From a bacterium YEK0313 (GTDB lineage: Bacteria; Pseudomonadota; Alphaproteobacteria; Rhizobiales; Phreatobacteraceae): 64,000 nt of DNA. Every line of letters starts with the position of its first letter. Within the stretch, counting starts at the first letter, position 1. The notes under the pieces were generated by a model. That model had not been told where the DNA came from. It worked only from the letters and a program-made list of their open reading frames with translations, and made no database searches. The stretch is taken from contig CCMO02000001.1 in assembly GCA_000751295.2 (NCBI GenBank), forward strand, positions 4,306,615 to 4,370,614. The letters run 5' to 3'. A program made the position numbers and the translations under genes. Positions 26,083 through 34,825 of this stretch are shown here, piece after piece.

Positions 26083-27519
26083 CTAGAGCAGGCCGGCCCG
26101 CTTGAGCTGGGCGTCGATACCCTCGGCCAGCCGGTCGAGGCCCTCGTCGACCGGCACCTCCTTCGCCACCATCTTCTGCAGCGAGGCGGCCCAGTCGGTG
26201 GTCAGGTTGAAGAACAGCGGCTGCGGCGTGAAATAGATCTTCGAGCCCGGTGCCGAGGCCTCGTATTGCTGGAGATAGCCGGGATAGTTGTCGGCGAGGC
26301 GCTTGCGGAACGCCTCGTCCTTCCAGACCGAGGCGCGCACCGGGTTGATGAAATCCATGGTGCGGGCGCCGAACAGGGCATGGTCGGTGCCGCTGGCCCA
26401 TTGCATGAAGGTCCAGGCCGCCTCCTTCTGCCGGGAGAAGTTCGACAGGCCGAGCGACCAGATCCAGACATTGGGCGTCGGCGCGCTCGCCTGCGGGTTG
26501 GGCGTGAAGGCGGTGAAGGCGATATTGCCCTTTTCCTTGCCCGTGCCGTTCATGAAGTAGCCGAGGATGTCGGCGTCGTAGATCATGCCGGAAGCGCCGG
26601 CCGAGAGGTCGTTGCCGACTTCGTACCAGGTATAGGTCGACCAGTTGCGCGGACCCGATTCCTGGATCATCGCCACCCATTCGCGGGTGAAGGCCTTGGC
26701 CTCGCGCGAGTTCATCGCGGCCTTCAGCTTGCCGCCGGCGATCTCGAAATCCTTGGCGCCGAAACTGGTGAAGCCGGAGAGATAGCCCGGGTGGATGGTC
26801 GCCCAGGAGCGCGAGCCGCGCACGCCGATGCCGTACATGCCGCCGCCGTCCTTGGCGATGCGCGCGGCCTTTTCCCGCAGGTCGGCGAGGTTCTTGGGCG
26901 CGTCGAGCTTGAGCGTATCGAAGACGCGCTTGTTGTAGGCGACCGAATTGAGCTCGAAGCCCCAGGGCAGCGCCCACTGCTTGGCGCCCTGCCCGCCGAG
27001 CGCCGCGCCCGGTACGCCCGACCAGGCGGTGGCGGCGCGCAGGTTCGGCAGCAGGTCGTCCCAGTTGTAGCCGGGCGCCGTCACCGCCGGATTCCTGATG
27101 AACTCGTTGAGGTCGGCGAGCCAGCCGGCGGGGCCGTATTGCCAGGTCTGGTAGGCACCGGTCATGAACACGTCGTACTGGGTCGAGCGCGACGACAGGG
27201 CCGAGGTCACCTTGTCGAAATAGACGTCTTCGGGAAAGACGTCGTACTTCACGTCCATGCCCGTCAACGCTTTGAAATTGGCGATGTTGGCAACCATCGC
27301 GTCGGTATAGGGATGCTTGTTCAGGAGCAGGTTGACCGTCCGGCCGGAATGTTTCTTCCAGTCGAAGTCGGCGGCCATCGCCCTGGTCAGCGCGGCATTG
27401 ACGATCATATCCGCTGCGGCGGTGGTGACGCCGAGCGCGGCGAGCCCGCCGATCAGCTCGCGGCGGCTGAGGCGGCCTTGGGCGAATGCATCGGCCAGTT
27501 GCCTTCCCTTGCTGTGCAT
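26083..27519 (-). CDS. Sugar/polyol ABC transporter substrate-binding protein (family 1, Tat-type signal)
   Basis: A 478-residue periplasmic binding protein. The N-terminus carries LSRRELIGGLAALGVTTAA at about 17-35, a twin-arginine (SRRxLI) signal, followed by mature sequence near AADFDWKKHSGRTVNLLL. The body has features of the MalE/UgpB class: FKALTGMDVKYDVFPEDVYFDKV, then YDVFMTGAYQTWQYGPAGWLADL and a Trp/Tyr-rich C-terminal half. The ATG at 27519 has GGGAGGGAACG before it. It follows the SorC regulator by 31 bases. Ligand specificity is not visible. Confidence 0.92.
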   Translation of the reverse strand: MHSKGRQLADAFAQGRLSRRELIGGLAALGVTTAAADMIVNAALTRAMAADFDWKKHSGRTVNLLLNKHPYTDAMVANIANFKALTGMDVKYDVFPEDVYFDKVTSALSSRSTQYDVFMTGAYQTWQYGPAGWLADLNEFIRNPAVTAPGYNWDDLLPNLRAATAWSGVPGAALGGQGAKQWALPWGFELNSVAYNKRVFDTLKLDAPKNLADLREKAARIAKDGGGMYGIGVRGSRSWATIHPGYLSGFTSFGAKDFEIAGGKLKAAMNSREAKAFTREWVAMIQESGPRNWSTYTWYEVGNDLSAGASGMIYDADILGYFMNGTGKEKGNIAFTAFTPNPQASAPTPNVWIWSLGLSNFSRQKEAAWTFMQWASGTDHALFGARTMDFINPVRASVWKDEAFRKRLADNYPGYLQQYEASAPGSKIYFTPQPLFFNLTTDWAASLQKMVAKEVPVDEGLDRLAEGIDAQLKRAGLL

Positions 27520-27550
27520 CGTTCCCTCCCGGAACATCGTGATGCCCGGT

Positions 27551-28507
27551 TTATCGCTGGATTGACGCGACGAGCTTCCGGGCCGTCCGCTCGTCGGTGA
27601 CAAGATGGCTGACCGCGCCGGTGCGCAGCACCGCCGCGATCGCGCCGTGCTTTTCCGGACCGCCGGCAATGGCGATCACCTCTTTCCCCCTGATGTCGTC
27701 GAGGCCGAGCCCGATGGCGCGGTTGTTGAGGTCGAGATCGAGCTTGCGGCCGCCGGCATCGACGAAATTGCCGAGCACCTCGCCGCTCGCCCCCGCCGCA
27801 ACCAGGCTCGCCTGCTCTTCGGCGCTGATCATGCCGGACTCGATCATGCCGAGATCGCGCGTCAGCGAGCCGATGCCGACCACCATGACCGATGCCGAGC
27901 GGGCAAGCTCGATGACCGCGCGCAGGTCGCGCTGGCCGAGCAGCACGTCGCGATCGGCGGCGGAGTCGCAGAAGAAGGGCGCTGGCATGTAGTAGCCCGT
28001 GCCGCCGGCCCGGTCAGCCAGGCGATAGATCACGTCATAGGGATTGGTCGCCGCCGCGCGCGTCAGGCTGCCGAGCAGCGAGACGAGCTTGACCGGCCGG
28101 CGCGGCAGGAACGGCAGGGCGTTGACGGCAGCCGCCAGGGTCCGGCCGTGACCGATGCCCAGAATGTCGATGCCCGGGCGCTCCAGGATGGAGGCGACGA
28201 CGCGCGCGCCCGCAGCGCCGAGCGCGAGCAGCGGCAGGCCGGCTTCGTCGAGATCGGGGGCAACCGTGCAGTTGGCGAGGCCGAAACCGGCGATCAGCTC
28301 ATCCTCGGTCGCGACGCATGCGGCGGCCTCGCCCTCGATGAAGACCTTCACGAAGCCGGCCCGCTGGGCGAGCTGGATCAGGCGCGTGACCTTGGTCCGC
28401 GAGGCCCCGACGCGCTCGGCGATCTCCTCGTGCGTCTTGCCGCCGATGAAGGACAGCCAGGCGCAGCGCACGGCGAGATCGAGATCGGGATCCTGCGGGA
28501 GACGCAA
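27551..28507 (-). CDS. SorC-family sugar-binding transcriptional regulator (EryD-like), first gene of the polyol operon
   Basis: A 318-residue regulator. The N-terminal helix-turn-helix is FIGGKTHEEIAERVGASRTKVTRLIQLAQRAGFVKV (about 20-55). The rest is the SorC sugar-phosphate-binding domain related to GlcN6P isomerases (ILGIGHGRTLAAAVNALP, KLVSLLGSLTR, VMVVGIGSLT). It starts at TTG, supported by GGAGGAGCGC just upstream. EryD of Brucella belongs to this family and represses erythritol genes until inducer binds. As the first gene of the operon it is probably autoregulated through the palindrome at 28569-28605. Confidence 0.9.
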   Translation of the reverse strand: MRLPQDPDLDLAVRCAWLSFIGGKTHEEIAERVGASRTKVTRLIQLAQRAGFVKVFIEGEAAACVATEDELIAGFGLANCTVAPDLDEAGLPLLALGAAGARVVASILERPGIDILGIGHGRTLAAAVNALPFLPRRPVKLVSLLGSLTRAAATNPYDVIYRLADRAGGTGYYMPAPFFCDSAADRDVLLGQRDLRAVIELARSASVMVVGIGSLTRDLGMIESGMISAEEQASLVAAGASGEVLGNFVDAGGRKLDLDLNNRAIGLGLDDIRGKEVIAIAGGPEKHGAIAAVLRTGAVSHLVTDERTARKLVASIQR

Positions 28508-28568
28508 GCGCTCCTCCGTTCGTTCCTGCCCTGGGTCCGGCCGTTGCGCAGACTGCTGCCGCTTCGGC

Positions 28569-28605
28569 TTTGCACATTTGTCTAATCTTTAAACAATTGT
28601 GCAAA
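28569..28605. promoter_or_regulatory. Operator-like palindrome upstream of the SorC regulator and polyol operon
   Basis: TTTGCACATTTGT (28569-28581) and ACAATTGTGCAAA (28593-28605) are inverted repeats matching at 12 of 13 positions, 11 bases apart. They lie 62 bases before the regulator start in a notably AT-rich patch. On the minus strand TTGCGC (about 28611-28616) and TTTAAA can serve as -35 and -10 elements, so a protein bound here would cover the promoter. SorC-type regulators bind such dyads. The assignment to this regulator is inference from position. Confidence 0.6.
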
Positions 28606-28795
28606 TTGAATGCGCAATCCGCGGCGCTGTCAAGGGCGGCCTTGGCCGCGGCGCGCATGCCGGCTGCAACCGGGGGCTCCGGGAAAAGGAAGTGGGGCGG
28701 CACGGCCGGCCATGGCCGGCGGAGGGAGCCGCGCTTGCGATCGTGCGGAATGATGGACGGGACGCGCCGGGCGGACCGGTTCGGCCGCGTCCCCG

Positions 28796-30160
28796 TCAGA
28801 CCGCGCCGGGCAGCCGCTCCGCCGGCGCCGTCCCGCCGCCCTGGTGCAGAATCAGGCGCCCTGCCCGGCCGGTACCGTCCATCTCGAACACGAATTGCGC
28901 GTCGACCTCGCGTGCGAAGAAGGCGAGCGGGCTTTCGGCGAAGATCTCGATCTGCGGCTGGCCGGTTGCCTGGACATAGAGCCGCGCGCCCTCGCGCGTC
29001 ACGGTGAGGATCAGCTCCGGGGTGAGCCGATAGCGGCCGACATGCGGTTCGAGCCGATCGGCCGCGAGCTCCATCGCGACGCGCGGCTTCGGCGCCGGCG
29101 TGAGCGGCAGGCGGCCGTCGAGCAGATGGCGGCCGATATCGTCGATGCCGAGCTGGGCCGACGTGTTGGAGAGAACGACGACGCCGGTGCCGGCCTTGAC
29201 GCGGTATCCGGCGAAGCTGCGATGGCCGCCGGTGCCGCCATTGTGCCAGACCAGCGTGTCGTCCTCGATCTCCTCGATCATCCAGCCGAGGCCGATGGCG
29301 GCGCCCGGCAGGCCGGTCGGGCGGCGCAGCTGCAGCATGGCCGCGAAGGCCTCGGCGAGCCGGCTTTCGCGATAGCCGAGCGCAGCCTCGATAAAGTGCA
29401 TGAGGTCGCGCGCGGTGGAGCGCAGCGCGCCGGCGCCGGCCAGTGCCGGCAGGTCCCAATGCGCGACCGGCGCGAGATCGGCGCCATGGGCCGGCGCGAA
29501 CCGCTCGGCTGCCTCGCCCGACACCGCGATCATCGTGCTGGTCATGCCGAGCGGCGCCGCGATGCGGGCGGCGACGAGCCCCGCATAGCCGGTGCCGGCG
29601 CGATGCGCGAGCGCCTGCCCGAGCAGACCGTAGCCGAGATTGGAGTAGCCGAAGCTCGTGCCGATCTCGGTGGTCGGCACGAAACGCGACAGAAAGCCGT
29701 AGAGCTGGGCCAGTGTATAGTCGGCATAGGGGTTGCCGATGTCGCGCGGCGCAAAATCGTCGGGCAGGCTCGGCAGGCCGGACGTATGGGTGGCGAGATC
29801 GGCAAGCGTCACGGTGCGGCCGGCACGTATCGGCGCATTGACGCCGCCAGGCAGATATTTGGCCAGCGGGTCGGCGAGCGCCACCTCGCCGCGGGCGACC
29901 ATGTCGGCGAGCAGAAGCGCGGTGAAGGGCTTGGTGATGGAGCCGATCTCGAACAGCGTGTCGGTCTCGACCGGCCGGGGATCGTCGCGTCCCATCCGGC
30001 CATGGGCGACGACGCGGCGGCCATGCGGCGCGATGACGCCGACGACGATGCCATGGCTCTGCCGGTGCGTGTCGATGCGCTCGGCGAGGACCGCGCGGAT
30101 CGCCTCGTCGGGCAGGATCGGCGAAACGGTTGCGACCTCGCGCGGATGGTCCGGAATCAT
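28796..30160 (-). CDS. Serine hydrolase, beta-lactamase class C/AmpC-like family
   Basis: A 454-residue penicillin-binding-like hydrolase. The three active-site motifs are SITK (Ser74, Lys77) in FEIGSITKPFTA, YSN (172-174) in FGYSNLGYG, and HNGGTGG in TLVWHNGGTGGH replacing KTG, as in many esterase-type relatives. A C-terminal beta domain of about 100 residues (LEPHVGRYRLTPELILTVTREG) follows, as in DUF3471-type extensions. There is no signal peptide from the ATG at 30160, so it is probably cytoplasmic or peripheral and an esterase or peptidase rather than a drug-resistance lactamase. It is separate from both neighbours: 288 bases to the polyol operon and 159 to the porin. Confidence 0.87.
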   Translation of the reverse strand: MIPDHPREVATVSPILPDEAIRAVLAERIDTHRQSHGIVVGVIAPHGRRVVAHGRMGRDDPRPVETDTLFEIGSITKPFTALLLADMVARGEVALADPLAKYLPGGVNAPIRAGRTVTLADLATHTSGLPSLPDDFAPRDIGNPYADYTLAQLYGFLSRFVPTTEIGTSFGYSNLGYGLLGQALAHRAGTGYAGLVAARIAAPLGMTSTMIAVSGEAAERFAPAHGADLAPVAHWDLPALAGAGALRSTARDLMHFIEAALGYRESRLAEAFAAMLQLRRPTGLPGAAIGLGWMIEEIEDDTLVWHNGGTGGHRSFAGYRVKAGTGVVVLSNTSAQLGIDDIGRHLLDGRLPLTPAPKPRVAMELAADRLEPHVGRYRLTPELILTVTREGARLYVQATGQPQIEIFAESPLAFFAREVDAQFVFEMDGTGRAGRLILHQGGGTAPAERLPGAV

Positions 30161-30272
30161 AAGAAGCGCCCTCGCCGTCTTTGGCCGGCAAGGGCGCAGC
30201 AGAGCATTGCAGGGGCATTGCATGAAGCGCGACGCGGTGATCGGCCGCGCCAGCCGCGGGCAAGGCCCTATC

Positions 30273-30300
30273 GTCCGCGGCGGACATGCTCGCCGCGGAC
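30273..30300 (-). terminator. Perfect stem-loop downstream of porin 1
   Basis: GTCCGCGGCG (30273-30282) and CGCCGCGGAC (30291-30300) form a perfect 10-bp stem with an 8-base loop, starting 20 bases beyond the porin stop. There is no U-run, so it may end or protect the porin mRNA. Confidence 0.55.
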
Positions 30301-30319
30301 GTCGGGCTGATGCCGGCGA

Positions 30320-31804
30320 TCAGAAATTGCGCTGCACGCGCACCACGCCGACCCAGGCCCCCTCCTGGCCCCGGAAGGTATTGCTCGGCGAGATCACCGG
30401 GATGCCGCCGGCCTGCGTGCGCGCCCGGATATTGTGGTAGACGACCTCGACGCCGAGATCGAGATTGCGCACCGGCGACCAGATCGTGTTCACGCCGACG
30501 GCCCAATATTTGACGTCGTTGAGCGTCGTTCCACCCGGCTGGTTGATGTCGGAATAGGAACCGAAGACCGCCGAGCGCAGCGCCGGCGTCCAGAAATGGC
30601 GGAAGCCGGCGGCGAGCGACCAGGCCTTGGTGGCGCGGATCTGCGCATTGCCGACAACAGGCGCACCGCCAGTGCTGCTGGTGACGGCGGCATCGCGTAG
30701 CAGCGAGTTGAGCGCATTGACCGCGGCCGAATTGCCCGCGCCGTACATGCCCTCGCGGTCGCCACCCTGGTTCTGGCTGTCGAAGGCATAGCTGAGCGCG
30801 CCGTCGGAGTAGACGCCCTGCAGCCACAAGACGTCGCCGCGGGCGAGCATGTCGAGATTGATGCGCAGGCCCGCGCCAACCGCCCAGCCCATCTTGTCGC
30901 CGGCGCGCGCGGTCGGGACATTGGTGATGCCGGCATAACCGAAGTCGCGGAGCTGATGCAGCGCGCCCATCACCTGCGCCGAACCCCAACCCTGGTCGAC
31001 GCGCAGATTGGCGACGATGTCGGGGATCTGCTGGCCGGCATAGGTCATGCCCTGGCGGCCGGACAGCGGGCGCTGCAGCGACGAGCTCATGGTCGTGCCG
31101 GCCGGCCCGGCGACGCCGTACCAGCTATCGCCATTGCCGTAGCGGCGATACATCGTGTCTTCCAGCGAGACGGTCGCCGAGAAGCCCGATCCGAACGAGG
31201 CGGTATAGGCGAGCACCGTGGTCGAGCGCGCGGTCGCGGCGAAATTGCCGGAGAGCTGCAGGTCGCCCTGGTAGAAGTTGAAGAAGGACGCTGAGAAGCC
31301 CGCCGTAAAGCCGGCGAACTGGATGAAGGCCCGCTCGACGCTGATCGCCGAGGCACGCGGCGACTGGCCGGCGCCGGAATTGACCAGGCCCTGCGAGGAG
31401 AAGGTCCCGCTGAACGGACCGCGATAGGCCGAGAATTGGCCGAAGGCGCGCAACAGGCCGTATTCGGTGTTCGAGCGCGCGTCGAAGTTCAGCGTCAGGC
31501 GGACCGCCGTCGAATAGTTCTGGTCGAAATAGGAGGTGCCGAGCACCTGCGCGCCGGGGACGTTCGGATTGTTGTTGAGACGGTTGCCCGGGCTGGTCTG
31601 CACGATGTAGTCGGCGCGCACGAAGCCGCCGATGCGCAGGCACGTGTCAGTGCCCGGGATGAAGAAGAAGCCGGCGCCATAGGTGTCGCAGACGCGCACA
31701 TATTCGGCAGGCGCCGCCTTGCCCGGGAGATCGGCGGCGTGGGCGCCGGCGCTCCCCAGAATGAGGCTCGCCACACCGGCGAGCAGTCTGTGCTTGGTTG
31801 TCAT
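30320..31804 (-). CDS. Outer-membrane porin 1 (Omp2b/rhizobial porin family)
   Basis: A 494-residue outer-membrane beta-barrel. The signal peptide is about residues 1-24 (MTTKHRLLAGVASLILGSAG), cleaved after AHA before ADLPGK. The family N-terminus YVRVCDTYGAGFFFIPGTDTCLRIGG carries two Cys that probably form a disulphide. The C-terminus VRVQRNF ends in Phe, the signal for barrel assembly. The ATG at 31804 has GGAGG eight bases upstream. It is a close paralogue of the porin at 32531-33991, with most differences in loop regions around residues 60-75, 110-125 and 330-365. It would let small hydrophilic solutes cross the outer membrane. Confidence 0.96.
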   Translation of the reverse strand: MTTKHRLLAGVASLILGSAGAHAADLPGKAAPAEYVRVCDTYGAGFFFIPGTDTCLRIGGFVRADYIVQTSPGNRLNNNPNVPGAQVLGTSYFDQNYSTAVRLTLNFDARSNTEYGLLRAFGQFSAYRGPFSGTFSSQGLVNSGAGQSPRASAISVERAFIQFAGFTAGFSASFFNFYQGDLQLSGNFAATARSTTVLAYTASFGSGFSATVSLEDTMYRRYGNGDSWYGVAGPAGTTMSSSLQRPLSGRQGMTYAGQQIPDIVANLRVDQGWGSAQVMGALHQLRDFGYAGITNVPTARAGDKMGWAVGAGLRINLDMLARGDVLWLQGVYSDGALSYAFDSQNQGGDREGMYGAGNSAAVNALNSLLRDAAVTSSTGGAPVVGNAQIRATKAWSLAAGFRHFWTPALRSAVFGSYSDINQPGGTTLNDVKYWAVGVNTIWSPVRNLDLGVEVVYHNIRARTQAGGIPVISPSNTFRGQEGAWVGVVRVQRNF

Positions 31805-32323
31805 GATCGGGACCTCCATCTTCCCCTGGGTTTTCGCCCGGCTTCTTGTTCATGGCGCCGGGCATGGCCTGCCCGCGCGGCGAAACCGGCCGGCGCTTGC
31901 CTCGCGCCCTGCCGCCTGCCGATCGCAGACATTCTGTGGTCTGGGCCTCTGCGAATCCCGGCCGGCATGTTTGCCGCCGGTCCGGGGCCTCGATCGTCTC
32001 GGGCGGGCGCCGGGACGCCCCGCGCCGCGAACCGCCTATCGCAGGCGCGGCGCCGGCCGCCCATCGGTCATTCCGACCGTCGCACCGGACATCCGGATCG
32101 GTTGCTGCTGGATCATTTCCGCCCCCTCGTCTCGCCTCGCGCCAGCATGGCGACAGCGCCCCGTCTTCAGATCGATGCTTACGGGGATCGGCGATTCATT
32201 CCAGCACAAAAGGAACACGTCCAAGCAAAAACGGAAGATGTGTGTTAGATTCAACACATATATTGCAATGTCATATTTCGATATATTTCATATTTCGAAG
32301 AAATTATTTCGAGAAGCCAAGAT

Positions 32324-32363
32324 AAAAACAGTATCGCCGGCCCACCCCCCCGGGGTGGCCGGC
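32324..32363 (-). terminator. Hairpin plus U-run on the minus strand, probable terminator of porin 2
   Basis: GCCGGC and ACCCC (from 32336) pair with GGGGT and GGCCGGC (to 32363), with one bulged base. Read leftward, the stem is followed after seven bases by five T (bases 32324-32328). This is the only one of three hairpins here with a U-run. Confidence 0.5.
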
Positions 32364-32384
32364 GCAAGACCACGGCCCCAGTGG

Positions 32385-32427
32385 GCCGGCCGGCATCCGT
32401 TTCAGGAGGCACGGGATGCCGGCCGGC
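32385..32427 (-). terminator. Long perfect stem-loop downstream of porin 2
   Basis: GCCGGCCGGCATCC (32385-32398) and its exact complement (32414-32427) form a 14-bp stem with a 15-base loop. It lies about 104 bases beyond the porin 2 stop and would be very stable in RNA. Confidence 0.55.
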
Positions 32428-32485
32428 ACCAAGGGAACGCTGCGGCCCAGGCGGGCACTCCTGTTGGCTGGCTGCAGCGTTCTGC

Positions 32486-32507
32486 TCCCGGCGGCGGGCC
32501 GCCGGGA
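32486..32507 (-). terminator. Stem-loop directly after porin 2
   Basis: TCCCGGCGG (32486-32494) and CCGCCGGGA (32499-32507) form a perfect 9-bp stem with the tetraloop CGGG, 24 bases beyond the porin stop. It probably protects the 3-prime end of the porin mRNA or helps to end transcription. Confidence 0.55.
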
Positions 32508-32530
32508 ACCTCGGAACCGACCTCAAACGG

Positions 32531-33991
32531 TCAGAAGTTGCGCTGGACGCGCACCGTGCCGATCCAGGCTCCCTCCTGGCCGCGCGGCGTGTTGCTCGGC
32601 GTGATGATCGGGATGCCGCCGGCCTGCGTGCGCGAGCGGATATTGTGGTAGGCGACCTCGAGGCCGAGATCGAGGTTGCGCACCGGCGACCAGATCGTGT
32701 TGACGCCGACCGACCAGTACTTGATGTCGTTGAGATTGAGGGCGGCCGCCGGCTGGTCGATGTTCGAATAGGAACCGAAGATCGACGAGCGCAGCGCCGG
32801 GGTCCAGAAGTGGCGGAAGCCGGCGGCCAGCGACCAGGCCTTGGTGGTCTGGATCTGCGGATTGGCGAGCGCCGTGTTGACGACCGCGTCGCGCAGCTGG
32901 CTCTTCAGCGAATTGACGCCGACGAGATTGCCGGCTCCCCAGATGCCCTCGCGGTCGCCGCCCTGGTTGGCGACGCCGAAGGCATAGTCGAGCGCGCCGT
33001 CGGCATAGACGCCCTGGAGCCAGAGCACGTCGCCGCGGGCGAGCATGTCAAGATTGAGACGCAGCCCGCCGCCGAGGGCCCAGCCCATCTTGTCGCCGGC
33101 CCGGGCGGTCGGCACATTGACCGCGCCGGCATAGCCGAAGTCGCGCAGCTGGTGCAGCGCGCCCATGATCTGCGCCGAACCCCAGGCCTGATCGATCCGC
33201 AGGTTCGCCACGATGTCCGGGATCTGCTGGCCGGCATAGGTCAGGCCGTTGCGGCCGGAGAGCGGCCGCTGCAGCGACGAGCCCATGATCGCCCCGGGCG
33301 CCCCGACCGTGCCGTACCAGCTGTCGCCATTGCCGTAGCGGCGGTACATCGAATCCTCGATCGAGACGGTCGCCGACAGGCCCGAGCCGAAGGCGGCGGT
33401 ATAGGCGAGCACCGTGGTGCCGCGCGCGGTTGCCGCGAAGTTGCCGCCCAACTGCACATCGCCCTGGTAGAAGTTGAAGAACGAGGCCGAATAGCCTGCC
33501 GTGAAGCCGGCGAACTGGATGAAGGCCCGCTCCAGATTGATCGCCGAGGCGCGCGGCGAGGCGCCCGCGCCCGAATTGATCAGAGCCTGCGAATTGATGG
33601 CGTTGCTGAAGGCGCCGCGATAGGCCGAGAACTGGCCGAAGGCGCGCAGCAGGCCATATTCCGTGTTCGAGCGGGCATCGACGTTCAGGGTCAGGCGCAC
33701 CGATGTGGCATAGGCCTGATCATAGTAGGACGTGCCGAGATAGTTGACGCCGGTCGTCGGATTGACGCGATTGCCCGGCGAGGTGTTCATCGTGTAGTCG
33801 GCGCGGACGAAACCGCCGATCCTGAGGCACGTATCCGTGCCCGGAATGAAGAAGAAGCCGGCGCCATAGGTGTCGCAGACGCGCACATATTCGGCCGGCG
33901 CGGCCTTGCCCGGCAGGTCGGCCGCCTGGGCGCTCGCCATCGCGAGCACGGCGGTTGCGCTGCCCAGAAGCAGGCTCTGTTTGAAGTTCAT
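32531..33991 (-). CDS. Outer-membrane porin 2 (Omp2b/rhizobial porin family)
   Basis: A 486-residue beta-barrel porin. Its signal peptide is about 1-23 (MNFKQSLLLGSATAVLAMAS), cleaved after AQA before ADLPGK. The N-terminal YVRVCDTYGAGFFFIPGTDTC block and the C-terminal VRVQRNF match porin 1 exactly, and long stretches of the barrel are identical. The ATG at 33991 has GGAG nine bases upstream. The two genes are a tandem duplication in the same orientation with separate leaders, so they can be expressed under different conditions. Confidence 0.96.
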   Translation of the reverse strand: MNFKQSLLLGSATAVLAMASAQAADLPGKAAPAEYVRVCDTYGAGFFFIPGTDTCLRIGGFVRADYTMNTSPGNRVNPTTGVNYLGTSYYDQAYATSVRLTLNVDARSNTEYGLLRAFGQFSAYRGAFSNAINSQALINSGAGASPRASAINLERAFIQFAGFTAGYSASFFNFYQGDVQLGGNFAATARGTTVLAYTAAFGSGLSATVSIEDSMYRRYGNGDSWYGTVGAPGAIMGSSLQRPLSGRNGLTYAGQQIPDIVANLRIDQAWGSAQIMGALHQLRDFGYAGAVNVPTARAGDKMGWALGGGLRLNLDMLARGDVLWLQGVYADGALDYAFGVANQGGDREGIWGAGNLVGVNSLKSQLRDAVVNTALANPQIQTTKAWSLAAGFRHFWTPALRSSIFGSYSNIDQPAAALNLNDIKYWSVGVNTIWSPVRNLDLGLEVAYHNIRSRTQAGGIPIITPSNTPRGQEGAWIGTVRVQRNF

Positions 33992-34825
33992 GGTCTGAAG
34001 CTCCAGATCTTTCCTGAATACTGCCTGCCGCTTCTTGAGGTCGTCAGGCATGGCTGTTCATTGCGACAAAGCGGCGCCAGGCTTCGAATATATGAAGCGC
34101 GCCGCGGTCGTTGTTTCGGTTTGTCTTCGCGTTTGTTCATGCCGCATGGCTGCGGCGCCCGGCCGTCAGGCCACGGGCGATTTTTCCGCACCACGCGATT
34201 TCAGTGACTTTGCAAGGAGACGATCGACATCAGCCGTCGTCGCCAGGGCACCTCAAGATGAAACCGATATACTCATCGTACGTATCGGCAAGATATAAAC
34301 ATCCAGGACGCATTGATCTCCAAAATGCCGCCTTGGCGGCCACCCCCATATTGCCGTATCCCCCGAATGTTGCATCGGTGGAAAAGTACAATGGCGAATC
34401 GAATGGGTCAACTATTTGAAATATCGTCGTATTTTGTCTCAGAATGAAATGGCGCGTCTTTCGCCGAAACAATCAGAATTGCGATGCAATATTTCGCATC
34501 GTTGCCGATGAAATACTTTACAATCAGGACGAGAGAACGGCCGATGCGACGGCCTCGATCGCTACCAGGACGGGCAAGGTCCGCCGTCCGGGAACGGCCT
34601 GAGCTCGGGCCCGCGCGGCGGCCTGCTCCGCTTCGGCCATGCGCTCGGGCGCCGGGGCACCCACTGCAAGCGCCCCTGCCTGCCCCGCCGGCCCGGCGGC
34701 CGGACGGCAAATGATCGGCGGGTGTTGCGCGGAAGCCACGTCATCGACGCGTGGTGCGCCTTCGGGCCGCCACGCGGTCAAAGGCGGCGGCGAAGGCCGG
34801 CCGGGCCTCGCCTCCGGCATGGCGG
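33992..34825. other. Gene-free spacer upstream of porin 2 with an AT-rich patch
   Basis: I find no supportable gene in these 834 bases; the open frames here lack ribosome sites and protein-like composition. About 34235-34535 is AT-rich and contains a dyad, CGATGC (34482-34487) and GCATCG (34496-34501), around AATATTTC, an element that recalls the ATTTCG repeats upstream of porin 1. It probably holds the porin 2 promoter and a leader of several hundred bases. Bases 34540-34825 are GC-rich with nothing recognisable. Confidence 0.5.

Larger units (their letters stand above)
31805..32530. other. Gene-free spacer between the tandem porins with an AT-rich promoter region
   Basis: No convincing gene lies here. 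Bases about 32200-32335 are strongly AT-rich against a GC-rich background and contain repeated ATTTCGA elements and a small dyad, TGTGTT (32241-32246) with AACACA (32253-32258). This is the likely promoter for porin 1, giving a leader of roughly 400 bases. The right part holds the hairpins that follow porin 2, listed separately. Confidence 0.55.

Noticed and set aside
28796..30160. The serine hydrolase as a drug-resistance AmpC beta-lactamase
   Set aside because: It lacks a signal peptide, has HNGGTGG instead of KTG and carries an extra C-terminal beta domain, all of which fit esterase- or peptidase-type relatives better.
31436..32248. An open plus-strand frame overlapping the porin 1 start and spacer
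   Set aside because: It runs antisense through the porin coding region, has no Shine-Dalgarno sequence and shows no family pattern.
34408..34820. Overlapping open frames on both strands upstream of porin 2
   Set aside because: The translations are Ala/Arg/Pro-rich, lack ribosome-binding sites and straddle a change in base composition.
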